From assembly GCA_046047235.1 (NCBI GenBank), contig JBJOII010000053.1, forward strand, positions 1 to 25,750: a stretch of 25,750 bases of DNA, written 5' to 3'. The position numbers and the translations under genes are program-made. This document shows, in pieces, positions 8,532 through 17,289 of the stretch; the first letter of the stretch is position 1; every line of letters begins with the position of its first letter. The notes beneath the pieces are model-generated. The model worked only from the letters and a program-made list of their open reading frames with translations, did no database searches and was not told where the DNA came from. The stretch is from JBMTVN01 sp046047235. Its GTDB lineage: Bacteria; Verrucomicrobiota; Verrucomicrobiia; Limisphaerales; JAHDYP01.

Positions 8532-8879
8532 ATGAGTGAGGTGGTCCGACAATGGCTGGCGAGTCTGGAAGGGCATCCCTCCTGCATGGCGTGTGCCGTG
8601 CGGTTGCCCCGGCAAGCCGCGATGGTGCGCTCGTGGGATGGGGCCATTCAGGAGGCAGCCCTCGATCACGCCGCCCGCTCCGTGGTGGATGTGTTCCAGA
8701 TCCTGAAGCTGCACCGGCTGCCGTCACAATACCTGCAATGGACCTTCGCCAGTGGCAACCTGCACGCGTTGTGTCGGGGGGATGAATGGGCGCTGCTGGT
8801 GGTGTCCCGGAAGGAAGCACCGCTGCCGGAGGATTACCTGCAGGAGTTGGCTGCTGCGTTCCTGCAACTTGGGGCGTGA
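8532..8879 (+). CDS. Small Roadblock/LC7-like protein
   Basis: The 115-residue product starts one base after the response-regulator stop, with GGAGG in the preceding coding end as a plausible ribosome binding site. The pattern CAVRLPRQAAMVRSWDG, a central helix (AARSVVDVFQILKLHRLP), then WTFASGNLHALCRGDEWALLVVSRK fits the alpha/beta Roadblock/LC7 fold, and it resembles in outline the C-terminal module of the upstream regulator. In bacteria this fold includes MglB, which controls the Ras-like GTPase MglA as a homodimer. No MglA is in the window. It could be a dimer partner of the regulator's own LC7 module. The fold call is tentative; the gene itself is well supported by its operon position and coding pattern. 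Confidence 0.75.
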   Translation: MSEVVRQWLASLEGHPSCMACAVRLPRQAAMVRSWDGAIQEAALDHAARSVVDVFQILKLHRLPSQYLQWTFASGNLHALCRGDEWALLVVSRKEAPLPEDYLQELAAAFLQLGA

Positions 8880-8926
8880 ACAGCCAGGGCCGGGAAGCAG
8901 TGCGGCGAACCCACTGACGCACTGGG

Positions 8927-11900
8927 CTACTGGCCTGCTGGTGCACTCGGTGTTTCCAGTGGGACAGGGAGAGTGAGTCTGGGGTAGAGGAAGTGGAGCC
9001 AGAGCTGGGATACGGGTCGACGGTAGATACGTCTGAGTGCGCTGGCGTAGAGCTGCAATTGCGGGGTGTATTCGCGTGCTCGCTCGGCGGCGGCGTCTGC
9101 GTCCACGTGATCGGTTTTGAAGTCGATGATCCAGATCGTATCGGGAAGGATGATGGCGAGATCGACTACACCTTGGACCACGATGAACTCGTCCGGGGCG
9201 AGGTTGGGGGTGGTGGGGATACCAAGTTGGGCGAGTTCGTTGGGGTTGAAGCGGCTGGTGAAGGGGAGTTCGCGGTGGGCGTAGGCGTGGTTTTGCTGGA
9301 TGGCGGTTCCCAGTTCTGAGCGCCAGAACGAGTAGATGGATTCGAGGTCGAGCACCGCTTTTTCCCGGGGGGTGAAGGTGCCTTGTTCGACGAGGTTTTC
9401 GACCAGGAGGAGGAGTGTGCCCTGGGTGAGGGGTTCGTTCAGGGGGATGGCTTCCATGACGCGGTGGTGGAGGGTGCCCCGCTGGGCGGCGTTGATTTCT
9501 CCGTCGGTGTCGGACTGCTCGGTGGCGCGTGGCAGGAAGAGGATGCGGCTTTCGTCTTCCGCCTCCTTTCGGGCCTTTTTGCGGAGGCTGGACACCGAGG
9601 CCTTGGCGGCTTCGAGCGTGCTGGGGCCGTAGGTGTAAGGTGTGTGGATGCGTTCCCGTGCCAGGGCCAGCGCGGCTTCGGTCAGGGGGGATTCGGGTGC
9701 TGCGTCGTTGGTTGTCGTGTCGGGTGTCGCTGCCACCGCGTCCGTGTCCATGGTAGCGATAGCTGTGGTGTCGTCGTCCTGCCGGAGGACCAGCGATGAC
9801 CAGAGGCCGTCGGCGGACTGGAGAGTTCCGGAGGAGAGGTTGCCGATGCGGTGGGTCCACCAGGGGCCGACCCAGCCCAGCCAGGAGTTGGTATTGATGA
9901 GTTGGGCTACGGAAGGTTGCGAGTCGCTGTCCGGCCAGTTTTCATCGACGTCCTTGGGGGTGGCGGTGCCGGAGAGCAGGAGGCGTTCTTTGGCTCGGGT
10001 GCAGGCCACGTAGAGCAGGCGGAGTTCTTCGCCAAGTGCTTCGCGGCGTTGTCGTTCGGCGGCGAGCCAATGGGGCAGGCTGGGGTAGGGAGGGGTGCCA
10101 TTGGGTGGCTGTACTACGGGGCAGGCGCCGTAGTCTTCATCCAGGATGATGTGTTCCTTGAGGTCGCCGAAGTTGATGGATTTGCCGAGGTCGGCGAGGA
10201 CGACGATGGGGAACTCGAGGCCTTTGCTTTGGTGGACGCTGAGGAGGCGCACGGCATTGGTGGGGGCGGCGGCGGGTGCATCGGGTTCCTTGCTGGCGGA
10301 CTGTTGGGCATCCACATAGCGCAGGAAGCGGGTGAGGCCCTGGCGTTGGAACTGGTCGAACTGGCGGGAGAGGGAGAGGAATCGCCGTAGGTTGGCGAGG
10401 GCTTGGGAGGGGTTGGGGGTAGTGGCGAGCCAGGCTTCGTAGCCGGTATCCTCGAGCACGGATTCGAGGCATTCCGAAAGGGACGCCGTGCGGCTGAGGG
10501 TGCGCCAGGCATCGTAAGCGGCGAGGAAGCTGCGGGACTGGGCGACTGCGCTGGTCTCGGGCGGGCCATTGCGGCTGAAGCGTCGGAGAGCGACCCACAA
10601 TGGGCCATGGCGGTGGTGGATGCGCAGCTGTGCCAGTTCATCGAGCGTGAAGCCGGCCAGTGGGGAGCGCAGCACCCCGAGCAGCGGCAGGTCCTGGTGC
10701 GGGTTGTCCAGGATGCGCAGCAAGTTGAGCAGGTCTGCCACCTCGATGGCGTCGTAGAAACCGCTGCGTCCGATTTCGAGCGGGACATCTTCCTGGGCAA
10801 AGATGCGTGCGTAGATTTCGGCCCGCGTTTTGGGTGAGCGCAACAGGATGGCGATATCGCGATACGAGGCGGGCTTGGTCTTGCCCTCTGCACCATCACG
10901 GATTTGGAGTCCGTCCTGGATCCAGGTCCGGATCTGTCGGGCGATGTGGCGGACTTCGCGGTCGGGGCGGCTTTCGTCCTCGGGCGAGGTATTCCTGCGG
11001 TTGGAAACCTGGAGGTGCAGTTCTACGGTAGGATGGTCTTTGGACCAGCCTTCCGGTGCGCCGGGCTGGAGATACTGTTGCCGGGTGTAGCGCAGGCCGC
11101 CGAGGTCACGATGCATCAACGGCGAGAACAGCTGGTTAACGAAGTCGAGGATGGACGGGTGGCTGCGGAAGTTGGAGGTGAGCGAGAGGGATTGGCCATC
11201 GGTGTCGGGCCCCTGCCAACGGTCGGCGTATTCCTGAAAGATACGGGGATCGGCCAGTCGGAAGCGGTAGATGCTCTGTTTGACGTCGCCGACGAGGAAG
11301 CGGTTGGCGTGTTCGCCGGTGCGGCCTACGGCGCGGATGATGGTGTCCTGGGCGGCGTTGATGTCCTGGTATTCATCCACGAGGATTTCGTCGAGCTGTT
11401 CCTGCCAATTGTGGGCCAGCGTGGTGGGGGATTGGGAGCTGCGGTCCCAGAGGAGTTCCAGGGCGAATTGTTCGAGGTCGCTGAAGTCCAATCCGCCGAG
11501 TTCGCGTTTGGCGAGGGCGTAGCGGCGGGAGAATTCGCGGGCCAGCGCAAGCAGGGTGAGCAGGCTTTGTCGGGTCCATTCCCAGTCCTGAGCCAGAGGG
11601 TCGTCTTCTTCGTTTTCGGGGACTTGGGTATGGAGGAAGGTGGCGCCATCAAGGAACCGCTTGAGTGGCGGGCGCATCTTTGTTTTGGGACAGAGTTTGC
11701 GGTCCCATGAGTTGTCGAGCGCCACGATGGCTTGGAGGGTCTTGGTGACGGTTTCGAGATTGAGGTCAAGGTGCAGGTTATCCAGGGCGGCGGCGCATTC
11801 GGCTGCCTTGGGGTTATGGGGTGCGAGGTGGCGGAGTTCTTCGAGCCAGAGGTTTCGCCATTGGGCGAAGCCGGTGATGAGCCATTGGCGCCACTGGGTG

Positions 11901-12535
11901 GGCTCGGGGCTGCTAAGGGCAGTGGTTTGTTGGTCGAACCAGCCTTCCGGATCGGGGAGAGCCTGGCTGGAGTGGTAGAGGCCCAGGGCGAGTTGCGCCA
12001 TGCGCGTGGTGCGGCCCTGGCCGATAGTCATGACCCATTCCTGCGTGGCGCGGTCGATGTCGGTTTCCCCGAGGAGTCGTTCTTCCAGCAGGGTGTCGAG
12101 GGTTTCCTGTCGGGCGAGGGCGGCCTGGTCTTCGGCGAGGATGGAGAATTCGGGGTCGAGGCCCAGTTGATGGAAGTGGTCACGGATGAGTTTGAGGCAG
12201 AAGCTATGGAGGGTGGAGATGTGGGCGGTCTCGAGCAGGGCGAGTTGTTCGATCCAGCGGGGGTTTTCGGGTTCCTCGAGGGTGCGGGTTTCGAGGGCCT
12301 GACGGAGCCGGTGCCGCATTTCTGCGGCGGCGGCCTCGGTGAAGGTGACCATCAGGAGCCGCTCGAGTGAGAGCGGGTGATCGGGATCCTGCAGCCGCTT
12401 GATGACACGGTTGATGAGCGTGGTGGTCTTGCCGGTGCCGGCACCGGCCATCACCAGTATGTTGCCCCGGGCATCAATGGCGGCTTGTTGTTCCGGAGTC
12501 GGCCCCGGCTTGGAGGTTTTATCCGGTGTGCTCAT
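8927..12535 (-). CDS. addA: ATP-dependent helicase/nuclease subunit A (AddA/RexA type)
   Basis: The 1202-residue protein is a UvrD-like SF1 helicase with a C-terminal PD-(D/E)XK nuclease. Visible parts: Q motif TPEQQAAI (13-20), Walker A AGAGTGKTT (about 31-39), motif II LVDEYQD (near 390), VGDVKQSIYRFR, LSVHQSKGLEFPIVVLAD, and LRLLYVACTRAKERLLL. The nuclease has GTLHHRV (1020-1026), QGVVDL with D1125, IIDFKTD with D1138 and K1140, and PQLQLY (1159-1163), so all catalytic residues are present. With AddB it processes double-strand breaks to load RecA, replacing RecBCD. Its ATG overlaps the addB stop (ATGA), so the pair is translationally coupled. Its 3' end converges on the LC7-like gene with a 47-bp gap and no obvious terminator. 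Confidence 0.95.
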   Translation of the reverse strand: MSTPDKTSKPGPTPEQQAAIDARGNILVMAGAGTGKTTTLINRVIKRLQDPDHPLSLERLLMVTFTEAAAAEMRHRLRQALETRTLEEPENPRWIEQLALLETAHISTLHSFCLKLIRDHFHQLGLDPEFSILAEDQAALARQETLDTLLEERLLGETDIDRATQEWVMTIGQGRTTRMAQLALGLYHSSQALPDPEGWFDQQTTALSSPEPTQWRQWLITGFAQWRNLWLEELRHLAPHNPKAAECAAALDNLHLDLNLETVTKTLQAIVALDNSWDRKLCPKTKMRPPLKRFLDGATFLHTQVPENEEDDPLAQDWEWTRQSLLTLLALAREFSRRYALAKRELGGLDFSDLEQFALELLWDRSSQSPTTLAHNWQEQLDEILVDEYQDINAAQDTIIRAVGRTGEHANRFLVGDVKQSIYRFRLADPRIFQEYADRWQGPDTDGQSLSLTSNFRSHPSILDFVNQLFSPLMHRDLGGLRYTRQQYLQPGAPEGWSKDHPTVELHLQVSNRRNTSPEDESRPDREVRHIARQIRTWIQDGLQIRDGAEGKTKPASYRDIAILLRSPKTRAEIYARIFAQEDVPLEIGRSGFYDAIEVADLLNLLRILDNPHQDLPLLGVLRSPLAGFTLDELAQLRIHHRHGPLWVALRRFSRNGPPETSAVAQSRSFLAAYDAWRTLSRTASLSECLESVLEDTGYEAWLATTPNPSQALANLRRFLSLSRQFDQFQRQGLTRFLRYVDAQQSASKEPDAPAAAPTNAVRLLSVHQSKGLEFPIVVLADLGKSINFGDLKEHIILDEDYGACPVVQPPNGTPPYPSLPHWLAAERQRREALGEELRLLYVACTRAKERLLLSGTATPKDVDENWPDSDSQPSVAQLINTNSWLGWVGPWWTHRIGNLSSGTLQSADGLWSSLVLRQDDDTTAIATMDTDAVAATPDTTTNDAAPESPLTEAALALARERIHTPYTYGPSTLEAAKASVSSLRKKARKEAEDESRILFLPRATEQSDTDGEINAAQRGTLHHRVMEAIPLNEPLTQGTLLLLVENLVEQGTFTPREKAVLDLESIYSFWRSELGTAIQQNHAYAHRELPFTSRFNPNELAQLGIPTTPNLAPDEFIVVQGVVDLAIILPDTIWIIDFKTDHVDADAAAERAREYTPQLQLYASALRRIYRRPVSQLWLHFLYPRLTLPVPLETPSAPAGQ

Positions 12536-15500
12536 GCGTCGTTGGAGTCTTCGTCTGTGGTCTCGGTGAGGATGCGGTAGCTGTGGGACCAGGGGTCGAT
12601 GCGGCAGATGGCCTGGTAATCACAGCGGTCACAGGCCTTGGTGCTTCCTTTGCGATAGGGATCGACCCGGGTATCCCCGGAGAGGATGCCGCGGCCGATG
12701 GTTTTGAGCTGGTCCTCGACGGAATCCAGCAGCTTGAGGAATTCCCCGGGCTGCATGGCTTCGATGGAATTGGCGTAGAGGGTGCCGTCGTTCTTGAATC
12801 TGTAATTGAACTGTCCGCTGGGGTTGTTGGGTTGTCCGGAGTCGAGTGCTGGCAGCAGGTCAAGGCGGTAACGGCCGAGGTGCTGGTAGGCTTTGCCTGC
12901 TTTGCCGGAGGCGTTGGCTGAGGCGGTGCGGTGCTCCTCCCTGGCGGGGCGGTTACGGAGGGTGATGTAGAACACGCCGCCCGGTTCCAGTGCGGAGTGT
13001 CCGAGTTCTCGGCTGATCTCGGGATGGCTGCGGATGGTGGCGAGGTAGGCGGCAAGCTGAAGCTGGATGCCGTTCTGCATGAGGATGGGCTGGAGTTTCT
13101 GTGCGCCGGACTTGTAATCGATCACCACGGCGTGGGCTTTGCCTCCTGGCTCGATTTGCCCGATGTCGATCCGGTCGATTATACCGCGGAAGACCAGTTC
13201 CTGTTCCTCGTTGAGTTTGAGCACCCAGCCGGGGATGGCGTTGTCTCCGAGACCGAAGCCCAGCTCCACTGCGGCGGGATCGAGGGAGTAGGTGGTCATC
13301 CAGAGCAGGGTGGCTTCCACGAAATCCTGCAGGTTTCGGGTCAGGGCCCGGGCGGCGTAGGCTGCGGTGGGGTCTTTCTCGAACAGCCCTTCACGGAAGC
13401 CGGCAATCTTGGCATCGGCGATCCGCTGGATACGTTCCCGTCCCTCGGTGGGCGCCACGTCCCGCCAGCGTTTGCCTTCACTGGCGAGTTCCTGGTGAAA
13501 CTGTGCGAGGATTTCGTGCTGCAGCGTGCCTTCCTCGCGGAAGTCAGCCACGAAGAGTTTCCGTTCCTTGGCACGCAGGCCCTGGGAGACGAAGTAACGG
13601 AAGGGACATTGGGCGAAGCGTTCGAGTGCACTGACGGAAGTCTGCAGCGAGCTGCGGTAGAGTTCACCGGCGACCTCCTGTCGCAGCACCGGGGTGTCGT
13701 CGTAGTGGGCGAGGTGTTCCAATTGGCACCGGCCTTCACCTGCGGGGCAGGTGGTGGAGAGCAGGGTTTCTGCCAGCGGCGCCTTTGTGCGCATGGCGGC
13801 GAGGGTGGTGGCCCGGAGTTCGCAGGCGTGCTGGGCGTTGCCGGGCGTCGGCTCGGAGTAGCTTTCAGATTCCAGCGCGGGGAAGAGCCGTTTCAGGACG
13901 CTAATGAAGGGGGAGGCTTGCTGGAGGCGGTCGTCGGTATCCCGTTCACTCCAGGTGAGCACCAGGTGTTCGCTGGGTCGGGTAAAGGCGACGTAACCAA
14001 AATACCGTTCATGGGCGATCTGGAGTCTGGAGTCGGTGCCGAACCGGGTGCCCAGCGATTCCAGCTCGCGATGGTCGGCTTCCGTCAGGAGTCCGGGATG
14101 GCTGGGGGGCGCCGGGAAGACGCCTTCCTGCAATCCCAGCACAACGAGCAATTTAAGGTCCGGGTTGCGGGACCGGTCGACTGCCCCGACCAACACCTGA
14201 TCCAGGCAGGTGGGGATGGCCCCGGCGGTGAGTCCCGACAGGCCGGCTTCCACGACGGGCAGCCATTCGGTCAGGGCCATGGTTTGGGCTTCGAAGGCCA
14301 TGGCGAGGTTGTCGGCCCAGTTCTGCACCTGTTCCCAAACGGACTGGTGCATGGCCGGGAATCGGGAGTTGGGCGCGGCCTGCTCAGCCCAGGCCTCGAG
14401 TTGACCCGCGACATCCAGCGCTTCCCAGAAGGTCATCAGGCTTCGACTGAGCAGCTCGCCGGACGGGTGGGAATCGCCCCTCGGGCCCAAGAGGTCTTTC
14501 CGCAACTGCTGCAGGGGCGCCAGAACGCGTTGCCGTACGCTCTCCAGGTGGCGCACACGCTGTGGTTCCTCTGGTATTGCGAGCGGGTGATGCCAGGTTT
14601 CACCTTCCCAACCCCGGGCCAGGGCCTCGGTCTCCAGTAAGTCGACTTCCTCACTCCCTGCCGGGAGTAGTCCGGTTTTCAGTGCGCCAAACCAATCCTC
14701 GTGCCGCCAATGGAAAGCCACCACACGCAACCCATAGCGGGTCAGCTCCGCCAGGGGGTGATGGGCCACGGACTCGCGTTGGTCGAGGAAGAACGGGATC
14801 TCATAGCGTCGCAGCACTCGTTGAAGCGCGGCATGGTGGGTTTCCAGCGAGCGCACCAGGATGGCGGTTTCGTGCAGACGGCCCCCGTTGCGGATATGAC
14901 GGAGGATCTCATGCGCGGCTACGACCACTTCGGCTTCGGGATGCGGGCATTGCACCAGACGGACGGGTAGGGGAGTGGCGATATCTTCCGATTGCGGGAA
15001 GGGCTTGGGCGTTGACCAATGCTGTTCCAGATGGGCCAGCGCCGGGGTTCGGGCGAAACGGGAATGAACCGATGCCGACGGCAGATGCTCGGCGGTTACC
15101 TTGAGGTTGGCGCGTTGGGCCAGCCGATGATAGAGCGAGTTATAGGTGCCTGCCACCAATGCCCAGGGGTGGAACCCCTCGCGCTGAATGGCCTCCGGTT
15201 GGTTGAAACAGAACGCCAGCGTGGACCGTTCGCAGTGCGGCAGCAGAGCCGTCAGGAAATCCTGCTCCTGCGGGGTCATTTCGGCAAAACCGTCCAACCA
15301 CAGGGCCTCCAGCCGGGGGGCACGGTCTTCCGGCCACTTGCGGATTATTTCCGCCGCAGCGTCCATCAGGATATCCGAATCCTGCAGATCATGCTCTTTG
15401 AGCCACGCTTCGTAGTGCTCCAACAACAGTGCGCAATCACGCAGCTTCCCCGCCAAGGCTCCGTCCAGGCGCCCGGCCTGCTCGCGTAATCGACCGGCAT

Positions 15501-15903
15501 CCAGGCGATACCGACGACAGTTCCTCAGGGTCAGGCTCAGTTGGCGGGCAAAACCAATCAGGCGGGCGGTGCTGCGAAATACCTCCAGCCGCTCATGTTC
15601 GCGGTTCAGTAGGGACCGCAATACCATGATGCGCCCCTCCTCGCTCAGTAACCGCAAGGGACTTCCCGCTTCCTCCAGGATCTCGGATGCCAAGCGGTCG
15701 GGCGACAACACCTGTAAACGGGTGAACCCCGGTACATCTGCATGCTTCAGTAGCTGGCGCTCAACCTGAAATGTCGCCTGCTTGGGGGTGAGAAAAAGCA
15801 GCGGCCTGCCCTCAGGATTCTCCCGTAACCGCACCCGAGCCTCCTCCAGACACCGCCACGTTTTGCCACTGCCAGCCGGTCCCAAGACGAAACACACATC
15901 CAT
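12532..15903 (-). CDS. addB: ATP-dependent nuclease subunit B (AddB/RexB type) with Fe-S cluster motif
   Basis: The 1123-residue protein begins with a Walker A (GPAGSGKT, 8-15) and has the inactive-helicase-like body typical of AddB. The C-terminal nuclease carries GTLQHE (792-797), GIIDRID with D910, and VIDYKSG with D929 and K931. Four cysteines, C766 in CPFRYF and C1091, C1094, C1100 in CDRCDYQAIC, match the iron-sulfur cluster that locks the AddB nuclease domain. In characterised AddAB, AddB reads the Chi site and cuts the 5' strand. It is the first gene of addB-addA, reading away from the repeat-filled spacer at 15904-16683, so its promoter must lie in or before that spacer. Length and motifs look complete. 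Confidence 0.94.
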   Translation of the reverse strand: MDVCFVLGPAGSGKTWRCLEEARVRLRENPEGRPLLFLTPKQATFQVERQLLKHADVPGFTRLQVLSPDRLASEILEEAGSPLRLLSEEGRIMVLRSLLNREHERLEVFRSTARLIGFARQLSLTLRNCRRYRLDAGRLREQAGRLDGALAGKLRDCALLLEHYEAWLKEHDLQDSDILMDAAAEIIRKWPEDRAPRLEALWLDGFAEMTPQEQDFLTALLPHCERSTLAFCFNQPEAIQREGFHPWALVAGTYNSLYHRLAQRANLKVTAEHLPSASVHSRFARTPALAHLEQHWSTPKPFPQSEDIATPLPVRLVQCPHPEAEVVVAAHEILRHIRNGGRLHETAILVRSLETHHAALQRVLRRYEIPFFLDQRESVAHHPLAELTRYGLRVVAFHWRHEDWFGALKTGLLPAGSEEVDLLETEALARGWEGETWHHPLAIPEEPQRVRHLESVRQRVLAPLQQLRKDLLGPRGDSHPSGELLSRSLMTFWEALDVAGQLEAWAEQAAPNSRFPAMHQSVWEQVQNWADNLAMAFEAQTMALTEWLPVVEAGLSGLTAGAIPTCLDQVLVGAVDRSRNPDLKLLVVLGLQEGVFPAPPSHPGLLTEADHRELESLGTRFGTDSRLQIAHERYFGYVAFTRPSEHLVLTWSERDTDDRLQQASPFISVLKRLFPALESESYSEPTPGNAQHACELRATTLAAMRTKAPLAETLLSTTCPAGEGRCQLEHLAHYDDTPVLRQEVAGELYRSSLQTSVSALERFAQCPFRYFVSQGLRAKERKLFVADFREEGTLQHEILAQFHQELASEGKRWRDVAPTEGRERIQRIADAKIAGFREGLFEKDPTAAYAARALTRNLQDFVEATLLWMTTYSLDPAAVELGFGLGDNAIPGWVLKLNEEQELVFRGIIDRIDIGQIEPGGKAHAVVIDYKSGAQKLQPILMQNGIQLQLAAYLATIRSHPEISRELGHSALEPGGVFYITLRNRPAREEHRTASANASGKAGKAYQHLGRYRLDLLPALDSGQPNNPSGQFNYRFKNDGTLYANSIEAMQPGEFLKLLDSVEDQLKTIGRGILSGDTRVDPYRKGSTKACDRCDYQAICRIDPWSHSYRILTETTDEDSNDA

Positions 15904-15963
15904 GACGGCGAAGTCTGGGGTAAGGGCTCTGGGATGACAAGGGGCGAGGCGTCAGGGGGCATA

Positions 15964-16068
15964 GCGGTAAGCGGCAAGCGGCAAGCGGCAAGCGGCAAGG
16001 GGTAAGCGGCAAGGGGTAAGCGGCAAGGGGTAAGCGCAGAGCGCTGAGGGCGGAGGGCGGAGGGTTGT
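15964..16068 (+). repeat. Heptanucleotide tandem array, about 15 units
   Basis: Read in steps of seven from 15964 the units are GCGGTAA, GCGGCAA (four times), GGGGTAA alternating with GCGGCAA, then GCGCAGA, GCGCTGA, GGGCGGA twice and GGGTTGT. Phase is kept throughout. It starts 60 bp upstream of the addB start codon. The same unit family recurs at 18603-18702 and 18785-18840. Confidence 0.93.
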
Positions 16069-16086
16069 GCCGCGTGCGCGGCACGG

Positions 16087-16121
16087 GAGCTGGTAGCTAG
16101 TAGCTGGGAGCTGGGGGGTGG
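16087..16121 (+). repeat. Short heptamer array (GAGCTGG type), 5 units
   Basis: Five successive heptamers, GAGCTGG, TAGCTAG, TAGCTGG, GAGCTGG and GGGGTGG, keep a strict 7-bp period just downstream of the larger array, showing that different heptamer families coexist in this spacer. Confidence 0.8.
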
Positions 16122-16161
16122 GCGTTTTGCGCGAGGCTCGGGGAGGGGCTAATGGATTTTG

Positions 16162-16250
16162 GTCGCACACTGGCTAGGGGCCTGTTGCGAACTCTGGTCT
16201 TCGATACCGATAGCGATCCCGATTTCGATTTCGATGGTGCGGGGCGTTCG
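16162..16250 (+). repeat. Dispersed ~89-bp repeat, copy 1, with CGATNN hexamer core
   Basis: This block aligns over its length with 18941-19030. The shared core runs from GTTGCGAAC through GGTCTTCGATACC to the GCGGGG near its end. Inside it, 16202-16237 is six consecutive CGATNN hexamers (CGATAC, CGATAG, CGATCC, CGATTT, CGATTT, CGATGG), identical in both copies. Confidence 0.9.
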
Positions 16251-16271
16251 AGGGAGCGAGAGCAATCGTCG

Positions 16272-16337
16272 GCCTAGCCTCTCTTCCCTCTCCTCTCTCC
16301 TGTCTTCCCCTGCGAAGCGCTTCGCGCTTCGCGGGCT
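16272..16337 (+). repeat. Pyrimidine-rich block ending in a GCGAAGCG palindrome
   Basis: A run of C and T (about 16278-16310) is followed by the perfect 14-bp palindrome GCGAAGCGCTTCGC at 16312-16325 and a further GCTTCGCG. Related blocks, a CT-rich run then GCGAAGCG, recur near 18868-18902 and 19055-19097. Confidence 0.7.
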
Positions 16338-16352
16338 GCAGCTGCTCGGGCG

Positions 16353-16388
16353 GATCTGTCAGGTTGGAAAGGTCGTGAGAAGGGAAGC
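16353..16388 (+). repeat. Decayed nonamer array (GATCTGTCA type)
   Basis: Units GATCTGTCA, GGTTGGAAA, GGTCGTGAG and AAGGGAAGC keep a 9-bp step and resemble the clearer nonamer arrays at 17290-17334 and 19111-19160. On its own this match would be weak; its place at the end of the same series of modules supports it. Confidence 0.5.
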
Positions 16389-16683
16389 CTGATCGTGGAG
16401 TGAAAAACTGTAACAACGTCGGAAAAGGTTACACACGTGTAAGAGGCTGATGGTCAGTGGGATATGGCGAAAATACCACAACATGCGTATGCGATATTTT
16501 ACAAAAAGCGTAGTCGTGAGATGTTTGCCGCATAAAATGTAATCGATTGTATATCAAGAGGTTGCGAGACAAGTGAGAGTGTTTGTTGGTTGTGGCGCAG
16601 GATGTGCTAAGGCACGTCAAGTTCCCTGATGGGATTAGGGAGCTAACAACTCAGGACACAACAATATACTTAGGTATGCCGTT
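16389..16683 (+). other. AT-richer leader region upstream of the PEP-CTERM gene
   Basis: Roughly 295 bp with clearly lower GC than the surroundings and no supported gene. It most likely holds the promoter of the PEP-CTERM gene, but no -35/-10 pair or -24/-12 pair was convincing: TATACT at 16665-16670 is only 13 bp from the start codon, and GGCAC near 16613 lacks a proper GC partner at the expected spacing. Confidence 0.5.
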
Positions 16684-17220
16684 ATGAAGAAAGACCTCTT
16701 GAGATGGTGCTTGATGGTCGCACTTGCAACTGGATTCGCCGGCGCATCCGCGCGGGCCGATTATGTTTACAACCTGGATTACTCCAACGCTTCCGAGCAG
16801 CAAGATCCGCAGATCATCATCCCTGCCGGCACCTTGAGTGGTAGCCTTACGGGCATTGCATATGATTTGTACATAAATAGCCCTGAGACCTTATCGTTTG
16901 TGTATGACCTCAAGGTGGCTTGGGGGGGTGCAGATCTTGTTACCGACCCCACTCGCGAATTCAGCCCCGGCGGTGAGGGTTCTGGCAGCGGGACATTTTC
17001 TCTCTCGTCGCCCATCGATGCATCCACATATGTTTTCTGGGTATATAACGGAGCGCCCGAGTGGGGCAGTGGTCCTTTCGTGGGCACCCTTACCTTCCTT
17101 GGTGTCACCGAGAGTGGGGGTTCTGGGGGCGGCACTTCTGTCCCTGACGGCGGCTCGACCATGGCTTTGATGGGGCTGGGGCTGCTGGGTCTTGGTGCGT
17201 TGCGGCGTCGCCGGGCCTAA
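16684..17220 (+). CDS. Secreted PEP-CTERM (VPDGGST-type) protein
   Basis: The 178-residue protein has an N-terminal signal peptide (MKKDLLRWCLMVALATGFAG, cleavage likely after SARA near residue 25), a beta-rich, Gly/Ser-rich middle with no recognised enzyme motif, and a sorting tail at 153-178: VPDGGST, a hydrophobic helix and RRRRA. This tripartite tail marks substrates of exosortase, which anchors or processes them at the cell surface during export. It is the variant common in Verrucomicrobiota. No exosortase or sorting partner is in the window. The gene stands alone, with an AT-rich leader before it and a strong intrinsic terminator after it. The biological role of the passenger domain is unknown. 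Confidence 0.93.
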   Translation: MKKDLLRWCLMVALATGFAGASARADYVYNLDYSNASEQQDPQIIIPAGTLSGSLTGIAYDLYINSPETLSFVYDLKVAWGGADLVTDPTREFSPGGEGSGSGTFSLSSPIDASTYVFWVYNGAPEWGSGPFVGTLTFLGVTESGGSGGGTSVPDGGSTMALMGLGLLGLGALRRRRA

Positions 17221-17247
17221 GGCTGTACCACAGCGGACTTTTCATGA

Positions 17248-17285
17248 GGGCTCCTGCCGTTGGGCGGGGGCCCTTTGTTTTATTT
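17248..17285 (+). terminator. Intrinsic terminator of the PEP-CTERM gene
   Basis: A GC-rich stem starts GGGCTCCTGCC at 17248 and closes with GCGGGGGCCC at 17273, giving 11 pairs including three G-U pairs and a 4-nt loop. It is followed by TTTGTTTTATTT. It lies 27 bp after the stop codon and should end transcription before the MoeZ-like gene. Confidence 0.9.
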
Positions 17286-17289
17286 GGGG

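Noticed and set aside
12931..14640. A 569-residue open frame on the plus strand opposite addB
   Set aside because: It overlaps the well-supported addB and has Gly/Val/Glu-rich composition without motifs; it is a codon-bias shadow.
15812..16170. Short minus-strand open frames with repeated Leu-Pro-Leu-Ala peptides
   Set aside because: They are translations of the heptamer array, whose 21-bp (seven-codon) cycle contains no stop; there is no start signal or family.
16665..16670. TATACT as a -10 box for the PEP-CTERM gene
   Set aside because: It is only 13 bp before the start codon and has no -35 match at the right distance.
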